Below the pieces are notes generated by a model, which worked only from the letters and a program-made list of their open reading frames with translations, had not been told where the DNA came from and made no database searches. Both the position numbers and the translations under genes were made by a program. A DNA stretch of 64,000 nt, from assembly GCF_015624425.1 (NCBI RefSeq), contig NZ_CP049919.1, positions 558,001-622,000 on the forward strand, read 5' to 3'. This document shows positions 53,768-62,420 of this stretch, one piece after another. How positions within the stretch are numbered: the first letter of the stretch is position 1; each line of letters begins with the position of its first letter. The stretch is from Roseateles sp. DAIF2. GTDB lineage: Bacteria; Pseudomonadota; Gammaproteobacteria; Burkholderiales; Burkholderiaceae_C.

Positions 53768-54937
53768 ATGCGTAGCAAGACCTGGCTCCAAGACCTGTCC
53801 CTGTCCGCCGCCGTGGCCGGCTTCGTCGCGGTGCTGGTGGGCTTCACCAGCTCGGTGGCGATCGTGTTCCAGGCCGCCCAGGCGCTGGGCGCGACGCCGG
53901 CTCAGATCAGCTCCTGGATGTGGGCGTTGGGCCTGGGCATGGGCATCACCAGCCTGGGCTTGTCGCTGTGGACCCGCCAGCCGGTGCTGACCGCCTGGAG
54001 CACGCCCGGCGCGGCCCTGCTGGCCGGCACGGCCGGCGTCTCGATGCCGGAGGCGATCGGCGCCTTCCTGATCTGCGGCGCGCTGATCCTGCTGTTCGGC
54101 GTGACGCGCTGGTTCGAGAAGTTGATGGACCGCATCCCGCTGGCGGTGGCCTCGGCCCTGCTGGCCGGCGTGCTGGCGCGCTTCGGGCTCGATGCGGTGC
54201 TGACGGTCAAGAGCGCGCCGCTGCTGGTGTTGGCGATGGCCGCGGCCTATCTGCTCGGCAAACGCTTCTTCCCGCGCTATGCGGTGCCCGGCGTGCTGCT
54301 GACGGGCATCGCGGTCGCGGCGGCGCAGGGGCGCATCCGGCTCTCCGCGGTCGAGTGGGGCTGGGCGCTGCCGGTCTGGACCACGCCGAGCTTCAGCGTC
54401 GCGGCCCTGGTGGGCGTGGCGCTGCCGCTGTTCCTGGTGACGATGGCCTCGCAGAACCTGCCCGGCGTCGCGGCGCAGCGCGCCTCCGGCTACCAGACCC
54501 CGGTCTCGCCCTCGATCACGGTGACCGGCCTGGCCACCTTCCTGCTGGCGCCCTTCGGCGGCTATGCCTTCAACCTGGCGGCGATCACCGCGGCGATCTG
54601 CATGGGCCGCGAGGCGCATGAGGACCCGGCGCGCCGCTACACCGCCGCGGTGATGGCGGGCCTGTTCTATATCGCGGTGGGCCTGGCCGGCGGCGCGGTG
54701 GTCGGGCTGCTGGTGGCCTTCCCGCGCGAACTGGTGGCGGCGGTGGCAGGTCTTGCCCTGCTGGGCACGATCGCCGGCGGCCTGGCCGGCGCGCTGAAGG
54801 AGGAGCAGCACCGCGACGCGGCGATCCTGACCTTCCTGGTCACCCTGTCCGGCGTCAGCCTGCTGGGCATCGGCTCGGCCTTCTGGGGCGTGGTGGCGGG
54901 CTCGCTGGCGTTGCTGGTGCAGCGGCTGCGGCGTTAA
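53768..54937 (+). CDS. benE: BenE-type benzoate/H+ transporter family protein
   Basis: 389 residues from the ATG at 53768 (GTG at 53762 possible). About twelve membrane segments; the family marks are SLSAAVAGFVAVLVGFTSSVAIVFQAA, TAWSTPGAALLAGT and VSPSITVTGLATFLLAPFGGYAFNLAAITAAI. No benzoate catabolic gene lies nearby, so benzoate as substrate is only by family. Its stop abuts the HAD gene frame. Confidence 0.85.
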   Translation: MRSKTWLQDLSLSAAVAGFVAVLVGFTSSVAIVFQAAQALGATPAQISSWMWALGLGMGITSLGLSLWTRQPVLTAWSTPGAALLAGTAGVSMPEAIGAFLICGALILLFGVTRWFEKLMDRIPLAVASALLAGVLARFGLDAVLTVKSAPLLVLAMAAAYLLGKRFFPRYAVPGVLLTGIAVAAAQGRIRLSAVEWGWALPVWTTPSFSVAALVGVALPLFLVTMASQNLPGVAAQRASGYQTPVSPSITVTGLATFLLAPFGGYAFNLAAITAAICMGREAHEDPARRYTAAVMAGLFYIAVGLAGGAVVGLLVAFPRELVAAVAGLALLGTIAGGLAGALKEEQHRDAAILTFLVTLSGVSLLGIGSAFWGVVAGSLALLVQRLRR

Positions 54938-54994
54938 ATGAATGAAGCCGTCCGCCGCTGGGGCGGGCGGTTCGGCAAGAGGGAGAGAAAACAA

Positions 54995-55678
54995 GTGAGT
55001 CATGACGAGTTGAGTCGCCGACCGGGGCAGCGGCAGCATCGCTGCCGCGCGCTGCTGTTCGACATGGACGGCACCCTGGTGCAGTCCGGCGGCAATGTGG
55101 AGGACATCTGGCGCGCCTGGTGCGAGCGGGTGGGCGTGTCGGCGCAGGCGGTGCTGAGCATCTGCCATGGCATGCGCAGCCATGAGGTGCTGCAGCGGGT
55201 CGCGCCGCAGCTCGATCCGGAGCCAGAGCTGCTGTGGCTGGAGACCATGGAGCTGCGCCATATGGAGGGCGTGGCCGAGGTGGCCGGCGCCGGCGCGCTG
55301 CTGCATGGGCTGGCCGGCCTGCCCTGGGCCCTGGTGACCTCGGCCTCGACCGCGGTCGCGCGCCGGCGCATGGCGCTGTGCGGCCTGCCGATGCCGGAGG
55401 TGCTGGTCAGCTCGGACCATGTGCGGCATGGCAAGCCCGACCCCGAGCCCTATCTGCGCGCGGCCCAGCTGCTGGGCGTGCCGGCCGCGGACTGCCTGGC
55501 CTTCGAGGATGCCGAGGCCGGCATCGCCAGCGCGTTGGTCGCCGGCTGCGCCGTCATCCGTCTGGGCGCGGCGGACCCGGCGCCCGATGCGCGGTTGCTG
55601 GCGCAGCTGCCCGACTGGCGGCATACGGGCGCGGCGCGGGCGGAGGGCGGGGCGGCACCGCTGCTGTTCCGTTACTGA
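54995..55678 (+). CDS. HAD-IA family phosphatase (sugar-phosphatase-like)
   Basis: 227 residues from the GTG at 54995, supported by GGGAGAG 7 bases before it; the frame could begin at ATG 54938, directly after the benE stop. Motif I LLFDMDGTLVQSGG, motif II LVTSAST, motif III KPDPEPY and motif IV FEDAEAG are all present. Substrate probably a sugar phosphate. Confidence 0.85.
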   Translation: MSHDELSRRPGQRQHRCRALLFDMDGTLVQSGGNVEDIWRAWCERVGVSAQAVLSICHGMRSHEVLQRVAPQLDPEPELLWLETMELRHMEGVAEVAGAGALLHGLAGLPWALVTSASTAVARRRMALCGLPMPEVLVSSDHVRHGKPDPEPYLRAAQLLGVPAADCLAFEDAEAGIASALVAGCAVIRLGAADPAPDARLLAQLPDWRHTGAARAEGGAAPLLFRY

Positions 55679-55689
55679 GCCGGCGCCTG

Positions 55690-55718
55690 CCTATGGATGC
55701 GCTATGCGCGTCCTATAG
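55690..55718 (+). promoter_or_regulatory. Three direct repeats with 11-bp period (OmpR-type operator)
   Basis: CTATG at 55691, CTATG at 55702 and CTATA at 55713: three CTATR copies spaced exactly one helical turn apart, 50-70 bases ahead of the response regulator gene. Direct repeats of this period are the usual sites of OmpR/PhoB-family regulators, so autoregulation is likely. Confidence 0.55.
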
Positions 55719-55762
55719 GAAAGCTAAAGAAAAACCGCGCCCGCCCTGGCTACCATCGCGGC

Positions 55763-56434
55763 ATGAAGCTGTGTCTTGTCGAGGATGATCTGGACCTGGG
55801 CCGCTCCTTGCAGCTGGCCTTGCGGGAGGGCGGTTATGAGGTGCTGTGGGTGCGGCGCGCCAGCGATGCGCGCTACTGGGTCGAGATGGGCGGCGTGGAT
55901 GCGCTGCTGCTCGACCTGGGCCTGCCGGACGCCAACGGCATGGACCTGCTGCGCGTCCTGCGCGGCCTGAAGCCCGAGCTGCCGATCCTGGTGATCACCG
56001 CCCGCGATGCGATCGAGGACCGCCTCAGCGGGCTCGACGGCGGCGCCGACGACTATCTGGTCAAGCCCTTCGTGCCCTCCGAGCTGATGGCGCGTCTGCG
56101 CGCGGTGCTGCGCCGCAGTGGCGGCCTGCTGCGCAGCATCGCGCCGGCGCAATGGCAGGTGCGCGAGATCTGGCTGGACACGCAGCGCCGCCGCGTCAAG
56201 CGCGGCGAGGAGGAGCTGCGCCTGACCCGGACCGAGTTCGACCTGCTGCTGGCCCTGATGCAGCAGGCCGACCGGCTGGTGAGCCGGCGTGAGCTGGTCG
56301 AGCGCGCGCTGCCGGGCACGCAGGCCCAGACCCTGGACATCCACATCTCCAACCTGCGCAAGAAGCTGGGCGAGGGCTATATCCACACGATACGCGGCGT
56401 CGGCTTCATGATGGAATGCGAGGCCCCGGCGTGA
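55763..56434 (+). CDS. OmpR/PhoB family response regulator
   Basis: 223 residues. Receiver with Asp51 (LLLDLGLPDANG) and DDYLVKPF; winged-helix output domain RLTRTEFDLLLALMQQ, and TLDIHISNLRKKLGEGYIHTIRGVGFM. The stop overlaps the GTG of the sensor kinase gene by 4 bases, making a coupled two-component pair resembling QseBC/PmrAB types. Confidence 0.92.
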   Translation: MKLCLVEDDLDLGRSLQLALREGGYEVLWVRRASDARYWVEMGGVDALLLDLGLPDANGMDLLRVLRGLKPELPILVITARDAIEDRLSGLDGGADDYLVKPFVPSELMARLRAVLRRSGGLLRSIAPAQWQVREIWLDTQRRRVKRGEEELRLTRTEFDLLLALMQQADRLVSRRELVERALPGTQAQTLDIHISNLRKKLGEGYIHTIRGVGFMMECEAPA

Positions 56435-57768
56435 GGGAGTGGCTGCGGACCGTGATGCTGCCGAGCCTGACGCGGCGCGTGCTGCTCGGCTTCGGCGTCG
56501 TGATGCTGGTGGCCTGGCTGGGGCTGCTCGGGCTTGAGGTCTATATGCTGCGCGTGGCCGGCTGGCATGCCTCGGCCGTGAGCAATCGCTATGAGACCGA
56601 GCAGCTGCTGGTGCTGCTGCAGGAGCGCGGCCATGCCGACGGGCTGCCGGCGCTGATGGAGGGGCAGGAGCGCCTGCGCAAGAAGCGCTGGGCCGAGCAG
56701 GGCGACTGGCCGCCCAAGCTGAGCCTGCAGATCTGGCATCGGGAGCGCCTGGTCTACCAGGGGCCCGACGTGCCGAACGCTGAACTGCTCGATGGCTGGG
56801 TACGTCACGAGACGGCGGCGGGCGATTGGCGGCTGCGCAGCGATCTGCAGATCTGGGGCATCTGGTTCCTGTCGATGGATGGTCTGTCCTTCTTCGCCCG
56901 GCCGCTGCTCTACAGCCTGCCCTTCCTGCTGTTTCCGGCCTGGTTCCTGCTGCGCCGCGGGCTGGCGCCGCTGCGCCGGCTCAGCCGCGAGATCCAGCGC
57001 CGCGACTCGCATCAGCTGCAGCCGCTGGGCGAGAGCCCCTATGCCGAGCTGCGCCCGCTGGTGGTGGCGCTGAACCGGCTGATGGCGCGCCTGCAGCTGC
57101 GCCTGCAGCGCGAGCGCGAGTTCCTGCAGGACGCGGCCCATGAGCTGAAGACGCCGCTGGCGGTGGTCGAGGCCAATGTCGAGATCGTCGAGGGGGCGGC
57201 GCTGAGCCCGGTGCAGCGCCTGGCGCTGGAGCAGCTGCGTCTGGGCGTGCGGCGCTCCTCCCATATGGTGGGCCAGCTGCTGGCGCTGGCCCGCTCGCAG
57301 GGCGAGCGCGAGACCCTGGAGCTGCGCGAGTCCGACCTGGTGACCCTGCTGTGCGACCGCATCGCGCTGCTCGACGCGCTGGCGCGCCGGCGCCGCATCA
57401 GCCTGGCGCTGGAAGCACCCGAGCGCTGCCCGCTGCGCATGCATCGCGAGAGCCTGGCGCGGCTGGTCGACAACCTGCTCGACAACGCGATCAAGTATTC
57501 GCCGGAGGGCTCCAGCGTGCTGCTGCGCCTGACCCTGGACGAGAAGGGTCTGCCGCGGCTGGAGGTGCTGGACCAGGGGCCGGGCATCGCGGCCGATCTG
57601 CGGCCCCAGGTGTTTGAGCGCTTCTTCCGCCTGCCGGGACAGGAGCAGAGCGGCAGCGGCCTGGGCCTGGCCATCGTCGAGCAGGCTGCCGCGCAGAACG
57701 GCGCGCGCGTGGCCTTGCAGGACGGTCCGCAGGGGCGCGGCCTGTGCGCGGTGGTCAGCTGGGCATGA
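56431..57768 (+). CDS. Sensor histidine kinase
   Basis: 445 residues from a GTG. Two membrane segments (about 18-40 and 160-174) flank a periplasmic domain of ~115 residues; then a short HAMP-like region, and HisKA with His237 (AAHELKTPLAVVEA). The ATPase has DNLLDNAIKYS, DQGPGIA, FERFFRL and GSGLGLAIVEQAA. Paired with the upstream regulator. The signal is unknown. Confidence 0.9.
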   Translation: MREWLRTVMLPSLTRRVLLGFGVVMLVAWLGLLGLEVYMLRVAGWHASAVSNRYETEQLLVLLQERGHADGLPALMEGQERLRKKRWAEQGDWPPKLSLQIWHRERLVYQGPDVPNAELLDGWVRHETAAGDWRLRSDLQIWGIWFLSMDGLSFFARPLLYSLPFLLFPAWFLLRRGLAPLRRLSREIQRRDSHQLQPLGESPYAELRPLVVALNRLMARLQLRLQREREFLQDAAHELKTPLAVVEANVEIVEGAALSPVQRLALEQLRLGVRRSSHMVGQLLALARSQGERETLELRESDLVTLLCDRIALLDALARRRRISLALEAPERCPLRMHRESLARLVDNLLDNAIKYSPEGSSVLLRLTLDEKGLPRLEVLDQGPGIAADLRPQVFERFFRLPGQEQSGSGLGLAIVEQAAAQNGARVALQDGPQGRGLCAVVSWA

Positions 57769-57840
57769 CCCGGCCCCGGCGCGGCGGCGCCAATGGTGTG
57801 ACACTAGGGCCTGATTCGTGACCTGAACCGAGACCGATCC

Positions 57841-58809
57841 ATGGCTGGAATGATGCTGAAGCTGCTCTTTGTCGCCGACCCGCTGGAGAGCTTCAAGACC
57901 TACAAGGACACTACCTTCGCGATGATGCGCGAGTCGGCGCAGCGCGGTCATCAGCTCTGGGCCTGCCATCCGGCCGACCTGGTCTGGGTCCGTGGCGGCA
58001 AGGTCATGGCGAGCGGCGCGCGGCGCATCAGCCTGACCGGCGACACTCACGACTGGTTCAAGACCGAGGAGACCGCGGACCTGGTGCTGGCCGAGGGCAG
58101 CGACGCGGTCGTGATGCGCAAGGACCCGCCCTTCGACAGCGAGTTCTTCTACGCCACCCATCTGCTGAGCCAGGCCGAGCGCGAGGGCGCCCGGGTTTTC
58201 AACCGGCCGGCCGCGCTGCGCGACCATCCGGAGAAGCTGGCCATCATGGAGTTTCCGGAGTACATCGCGCCGACCCTGGTGACCCGCAGCGCCGAGGCGA
58301 TCAAGGCCTTCCATGCCGAGCATCGCGACATCATCCTGAAGCCGCTCGACGGCATGGGTGGCATGGGCATCTTCCGCGTCGGCCCCGACGCGCTGAACCT
58401 GGGCTCCATCATCGAGACCCTGAACAAGGGCGGCGCCGAGACGGTGATGGTGCAGCGCTATGTGCCGGAGATCGTGCAGGGCGATAAGCGCGTGCTGGTG
58501 ATCGGCGGCGAGGTCGTGCCCTGGTGCCTGGCGCGCATCCCGCAGGGCACCGAGATCCGCGGCAACCTGGCCGCCGGCGGCAAGGGCGTGGCCCAGCCGA
58601 TCAGCGCGCGCGACCGCGAGATCGCCGAGGGCGTGGCCGCCAAGCTGACGCCGCGCGGCCTGCTGCTGCTGGGCCTGGACGTGATCGGCGACTGCCTGAC
58701 CGAGATCAACGTCACCAGCCCGACCGGCTTCCAGGAGATCACGAACCAGAGCGGCATCGATGTGGCGAAGCTGTTCGTCGATGCGCTGGAACGCGCGGCG
58801 CGGGCTTGA
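57841..58809 (+). CDS. gshB: Glutathione synthase
   Basis: 322 residues. ATP-grasp enzyme: LFVADPLESFKTYKDTTFAMM, MRKDPPFDSEFFYATHLL, IILKPLDGMGGMGIF and GLDVIGDCLTEINVTSPTGFQEI are typical of GshB. It adds glycine to gamma-glutamylcysteine. gshA is at 33420, so the pathway genes are not in one operon here. Its stop abuts the convergent LprI-like gene. Confidence 0.95.
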   Translation: MAGMMLKLLFVADPLESFKTYKDTTFAMMRESAQRGHQLWACHPADLVWVRGGKVMASGARRISLTGDTHDWFKTEETADLVLAEGSDAVVMRKDPPFDSEFFYATHLLSQAEREGARVFNRPAALRDHPEKLAIMEFPEYIAPTLVTRSAEAIKAFHAEHRDIILKPLDGMGGMGIFRVGPDALNLGSIIETLNKGGAETVMVQRYVPEIVQGDKRVLVIGGEVVPWCLARIPQGTEIRGNLAAGGKGVAQPISARDREIAEGVAAKLTPRGLLLLGLDVIGDCLTEINVTSPTGFQEITNQSGIDVAKLFVDALERAARA

Positions 58810-59268
58810 TCAGGGGTACTCGGCGCCATAGCGCAGCAATTGCACGATGCGGGTCTTCACCAACGCGCTGCGATAGCCGGCGATCGACAGGCTGGCCGAA
58901 CTGCCGCTGCGCTCGCGCGTCCAATGCCGGCCCATGAAGCCGTACTCGGCGTCACGGAACAGCAGCCAGCGGCGCTGGGCCTCGACCAGGGCTTGGCGTG
59001 CCGGATCATCCAGCTTCGACAGCAGTTCGCGATAGGCGATGTTCAGTTCCGAGTCGAGGAAGGCGTCATAAGCCCGGCCGGCCTGCGCCGCGGCGCCTCC
59101 ACCATCACTGGCCTCGAGCCCTTGTTCGAGAGGTGCGGCTCGGCGCTCGAATGCTCCCACGCGATCCGGTGCATCGGGGTTGTCGATGGCATGGGCGCCA
59201 CCCAGCAGCCCAGCGGCTGCAACAAAAGCCACGAACGCCTGCCGCCAAGCCATCTCACCCTTGTTCAT
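58810..59268 (-). CDS. LprI/DUF1311-like exported protein without the usual cysteines
   Basis: 152 residues; AAGG at a fit distance before the ATG. A signal peptide (FVAFVAAAGLLGGAHA), then the DUF1311/LprI-like region with LDSELNIAYRELLSKLD and AQRRWLLFRDAEYGFM. In this family a pair of Cys usually flanks that region; none is found here, so the disulfide is lost. LprI in mycobacteria inhibits lysozyme, but for this protein that is not shown. Confidence 0.65.
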   Translation of the reverse strand: MNKGEMAWRQAFVAFVAAAGLLGGAHAIDNPDAPDRVGAFERRAAPLEQGLEASDGGGAAAQAGRAYDAFLDSELNIAYRELLSKLDDPARQALVEAQRRWLLFRDAEYGFMGRHWTRERSGSSASLSIAGYRSALVKTRIVQLLRYGAEYP

Positions 59269-59312
59269 AAGCTGCCTTTTGATTGACTTGGCGGCTGCCA
59301 GCAGCACGGCGG

Positions 59313-59966
59313 CTACCGCGCGCGCTCCAGCGCCACCTTGCAGCCCAGCGCGATCAGCGCGCCACCGGCCAGTTGCTGGAAGCGCTGGAACAGCGTGAGG
59401 CGGGTCAGGATCCAGCGCCGGGCGCGGCCGCCGAGCGCGGCGGTGCATAGATTGACCGCGGTGCCGGAGACGATGGATACCAGGCCCAGCAGGGCCGCCT
59501 GCAGGCCCGGATGGCCGGCCGCCGGATCGATGAACTGCGGCAGGATGGCCAGGAAGAACAGCGCGATCTTGGGGTTCAGCAGGTTCGACACCGCGCCCTG
59601 GGCGAAGGGTGAATGGGCCCAGCGCCGCGGGGCGGCAGGGGTCAAGGAGGCCGGGCTGCGCAACATCTGCCAGCCCAGCCAGACCAGATAGGCCGCACCG
59701 ACCGCCTTCAGCGCCAGGAAGGCCATCGGCACCGCATGCAGAAAAAAGGTCGTCAGGCCGAGTGCCGCGGCGGCCACATGGACCAGGGCCGCGCAGGCGA
59801 TGCCGCCGCAGACCCAGGCGCCGGCGCGATAGCCGCGCGTGACCGCGTTGCTCAGGATGCACAGCATGTCCGGCCCCGGAATCAGCGCGAAGCTCATGTT
59901 CAGCAGGGTGAATGCCAGCAGCGTGGACGGGTCAATCAGGGTGAGGGTGGTGGAGAAGAGATTCAT
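59313..59966 (-). CDS. LysE/RhtB family amino-acid exporter
   Basis: 217 residues with about six membrane segments. The N-terminal LNMSFALIPGPDMLCILSNAVTRGYRAG is the LysE-family signature, and LNPKIALFFLAILPQF is also typical. It exports amino acids or homoserine-lactone-like compounds. Same strand as the LprI-like gene with 44 bases between. Confidence 0.85.
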   Translation of the reverse strand: MNLFSTTLTLIDPSTLLAFTLLNMSFALIPGPDMLCILSNAVTRGYRAGAWVCGGIACAALVHVAAAALGLTTFFLHAVPMAFLALKAVGAAYLVWLGWQMLRSPASLTPAAPRRWAHSPFAQGAVSNLLNPKIALFFLAILPQFIDPAAGHPGLQAALLGLVSIVSGTAVNLCTAALGGRARRWILTRLTLFQRFQQLAGGALIALGCKVALERAR

Positions 59967-60075
59967 GGTCGGGCGGTGCGGCGCGAATGCCTGGGCCCGA
60001 CCTTAAGCGCGAGGCCTCGTGGCGCACAAGTGGCGCCGGCCATGGGTGTGCATGAACGAGAGCGGGCGCGATGCC

Positions 60076-60336
60076 TCAGCCGCGCTGTGCGGCCGGCTTG
60101 GTGGCGGCCGCGCCACCGTTCAGCGCCAGCAGCGAGCCACCGCCCTGGACGCTGCGGCCCTCGACCACCACGCGCGGCAGTTGCTGCACGACCTGCTGTG
60201 CTGTTGCCTGCGCCTTGCCGGTGATCACGACGCGGGGCAGCTGCTTCACCTCATGTTGCGGCGCGGCCTGGGCCAGCGGTGCGGCGGCAAAAGCGATGGC
60301 GAGGGCGAAGGCTTGGGTCAGGGCGATGCGGTTCAT
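60076..60336 (-). CDS. Small exported protein with duplicated QLPRVVxxG motif
   Basis: 86 residues. A signal peptide (LTQAFALAIAFAAAPLAQA) is followed by two near-copies: KQLPRVVITGKAQ and QQLPRVVVEGRSV. The motif resembles the start of TonB-receptor plugs (VxVTG) but no plug follows. I do not recognise the family. The remaining 30 residues are Gly/Ala-rich. The 268-base gap to the next gene holds a TTTC-rich run (60349-60362) but no gene. Confidence 0.6.
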   Translation of the reverse strand: MNRIALTQAFALAIAFAAAPLAQAAPQHEVKQLPRVVITGKAQATAQQVVQQLPRVVVEGRSVQGGGSLLALNGGAAATKPAAQRG

Positions 60337-60604
60337 GCGGTGCTCGTCTTTCTTTCTTTCGTTCTCTTGACTGGCTGTTTGCTGCGTCGATGAAGTCAGT
60401 ATCCGGATCCCTCGACGCGCCCGCCAGGCTCCGGCGACGAACTGTAAATTCCGCGGCCTGAGCCGTATCGGCGCGCGTTGAGCCGTTGGTCGGCCCCGGG
60501 CCGCCGCCGATCTCCCGGGTCCCCCCGAATTCCCTCCCCCGGGGGATGTTGCGCGGGTGGCCTCCTGCCTAAAACTTCCGATGCCATGCAGCAGGAGGTC
60601 CACG

Positions 60605-60934
60605 ATGAGCGATGAAAACAGCAGCAAGAGCAGCAGTCGTAGCAGTACAGGCGCCGCGCTGGATTCCGCTTCCATGAACCCCGAGGAGCTGGCGCTGCTG
60701 GTCGGCCTGATGCGGCAGCAGGGCTATTCGCCGGCCGACTTCGAACTGGTCGAGGATGCCGCACCGGAGCTGAGCACCCTGCTGGGCCTGCCCGACCATC
60801 TGCTGACCCTGCGGCGCAAGTCCACCGGCCATGAGCAGTTCTACACCACCCAGTCCGGCACGCCCTGGCTGTTCACCGCCTGCGACGACCTGAGCGCCGG
60901 CCGCTTCGGGCCAGCCGCCACCTCTTCCCTCTGA
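60605..60934 (+). CDS. Small unknown protein with poly-Ser N-terminus
   Basis: 109 residues; AGGAGGT at ideal spacing before the ATG makes this a well-supported gene. The first 20 residues are Ser/Lys-rich (SDENSSKSSSRSSTGA), followed by a folded part (MNPEELALLVGLMRQQGYSPADFEL, LRRKSTGHEQFYTTQSG). No family recognised. Convergent with the P450 gene, ending one base apart. Confidence 0.6.
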   Translation: MSDENSSKSSSRSSTGAALDSASMNPEELALLVGLMRQQGYSPADFELVEDAAPELSTLLGLPDHLLTLRRKSTGHEQFYTTQSGTPWLFTACDDLSAGRFGPAATSSL

Positions 60935-60935
60935 G

Positions 60936-62333
60936 TCAATCCCGGCGCCGCAGCGCCAGCCGCAAGGCCTGTTCCGGCCTCAGGGTGATGTTCAGCACCG
61001 GCCGCGGCGCCGGCGCGCCGGGCTGCGGATGCAGCTCGTGGCGCTGCAGGATCAGCGCGGCGATCAGGGTGATCTCGGTCAGCGCGAAATGGCTGCCCAG
61101 ACAGACCCGCGGGCCGGCGCCGAAGGGCAGCCAGGCGCCGCGCGGGATCTCGGCATGGCCGCTGGCCGGGTCGAAGCGCTCGGGCCGGAAGGCCTCGGGC
61201 TCCTCGAACCAGCGCGGGTCGCGCTGGATCACGCCGGGCGTCAGCCGGATCGTCGCGCCCGGGGGCAGCTCATGGCCGCCGATCGTCAGCGGCGCGATGC
61301 TGCGCCGGGTCAGCAGGGCCGGCGCGGGTGGATAGAGGCGCAGGGTCTCCTTGATGCAGGCCGTCAGCCAGGGCAGGCGCGGCAGGTCGGCCATCGTCGG
61401 CGCGCGCGTCGGTCCCAGCTGCGCCAGCACCTCGGCGGCGGCGCGGGCCTGGGCCTGCGGATGGGCGGTCATGCACCAGCCCCACCAGGTCAAGGCGCTG
61501 GCGCTGGTCTCGTGGCCGGCCAGGAAGATGGTCATGCATTCGTCACGCAGTGCCCGCTCGGACAGGGCCGGCCGCTCATCGGCCTCGCCGTCGCGCAACG
61601 CCAGCAGCATCTGCAGCAGGTCCGCCGGTGCGTCCGCGGGCGGGGGCTCGCGCCGGCGCCGCGCCAGCTCGCCGTGGATCAGCGCATCCAGGGTCGCCAG
61701 CGCGCGGCGCTTACCTGCCTTCCAGGGCGCCCACAGCGGCGCGCTGACGGGCCAGTACATCTCGCTCATCCCGATCTGGCCGAGCCGGTGCACCGCCTGC
61801 GCGGCGGCCCGGCTGGGCGCCTCGTCGGCGCGCGAGAACAGGCTGCGCAGGATCACCTCCATCGTCAGCTGGGTCATCGCGGCCTCGAAGGGGAACTGCG
61901 CGTCGCGCGCCGGCCAGCGCGCCAGCGCGGCCTCGGCGGCCTCCGCCATGCGCGGCGCGAAGGCCTCGACCTGGCGCGGCGCGAAGGCCGGCTGCAGCAG
62001 CCGGCGTTGGCGTTGCCAGGCCGCGCCTTCCGCCACCAGCACGCTCCGGCCATGGGCGGAGGCGAACACCTCGGTGCCGCGTTCCCAGCGGATCAGCCGC
62101 TCATGCGCGGCCAGCAGCAGCTCGCGCACCTGCTCGGGATGGAAGAAGCTGTAGTCGCGATAGCCGACCAGCCGCATGTGCACGATGTCGCCATGGCGGC
62201 GCCGCAGCGCGCTCATGAAGCCCAGGTAGTCGCGGCGCATCGCGCCCAGCTCGGGCAGGCCCAGCCAGCGCTGTCGTGGGCCGGGCGGCAGGGCCGGCTG
62301 TGGTGGAGAGAGGGAGTGGTGGGCCTGTTGCAT
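60936..62333 (-). CDS. Cytochrome P450
   Basis: 465 residues. The I-helix AGHETSASALTWW, the K-helix IKETLRLYPPAPAL (ExxR) and the heme-binding loop LPFGAGPRVCLGSHFAL with Cys411 are complete. It should be a soluble monooxygenase; redox partners are not nearby. The N-terminus starts MQQAHHSLSPPQPALPPGPRQRW, without a membrane helix. Divergent from an AraC regulator, with 87 bases between, which likely controls it. The substrate is unknown; ETSASALTWW resembles fatty-acid or CYP102/CYP4-like hydroxylases only weakly. Confidence 0.9.
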   Translation of the reverse strand: MQQAHHSLSPPQPALPPGPRQRWLGLPELGAMRRDYLGFMSALRRRHGDIVHMRLVGYRDYSFFHPEQVRELLLAAHERLIRWERGTEVFASAHGRSVLVAEGAAWQRQRRLLQPAFAPRQVEAFAPRMAEAAEAALARWPARDAQFPFEAAMTQLTMEVILRSLFSRADEAPSRAAAQAVHRLGQIGMSEMYWPVSAPLWAPWKAGKRRALATLDALIHGELARRRREPPPADAPADLLQMLLALRDGEADERPALSERALRDECMTIFLAGHETSASALTWWGWCMTAHPQAQARAAAEVLAQLGPTRAPTMADLPRLPWLTACIKETLRLYPPAPALLTRRSIAPLTIGGHELPPGATIRLTPGVIQRDPRWFEEPEAFRPERFDPASGHAEIPRGAWLPFGAGPRVCLGSHFALTEITLIAALILQRHELHPQPGAPAPRPVLNITLRPEQALRLALRRRD

Positions 62334-62420
62334 GCCGCGATGCTGCGGCGCGCGGCGGCGCCCGTCTTGAACGCTTGCGACATCGCGCCGGGCCGGCACG
62401 CCAGGCCATAGACTGCGCCG

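Noticed and set aside
52658..55624. 988-residue minus-strand frame
   Set aside because: Antisense to the PEP-mutase-like, benE and HAD genes, all clearly coding; a GC-driven shadow.
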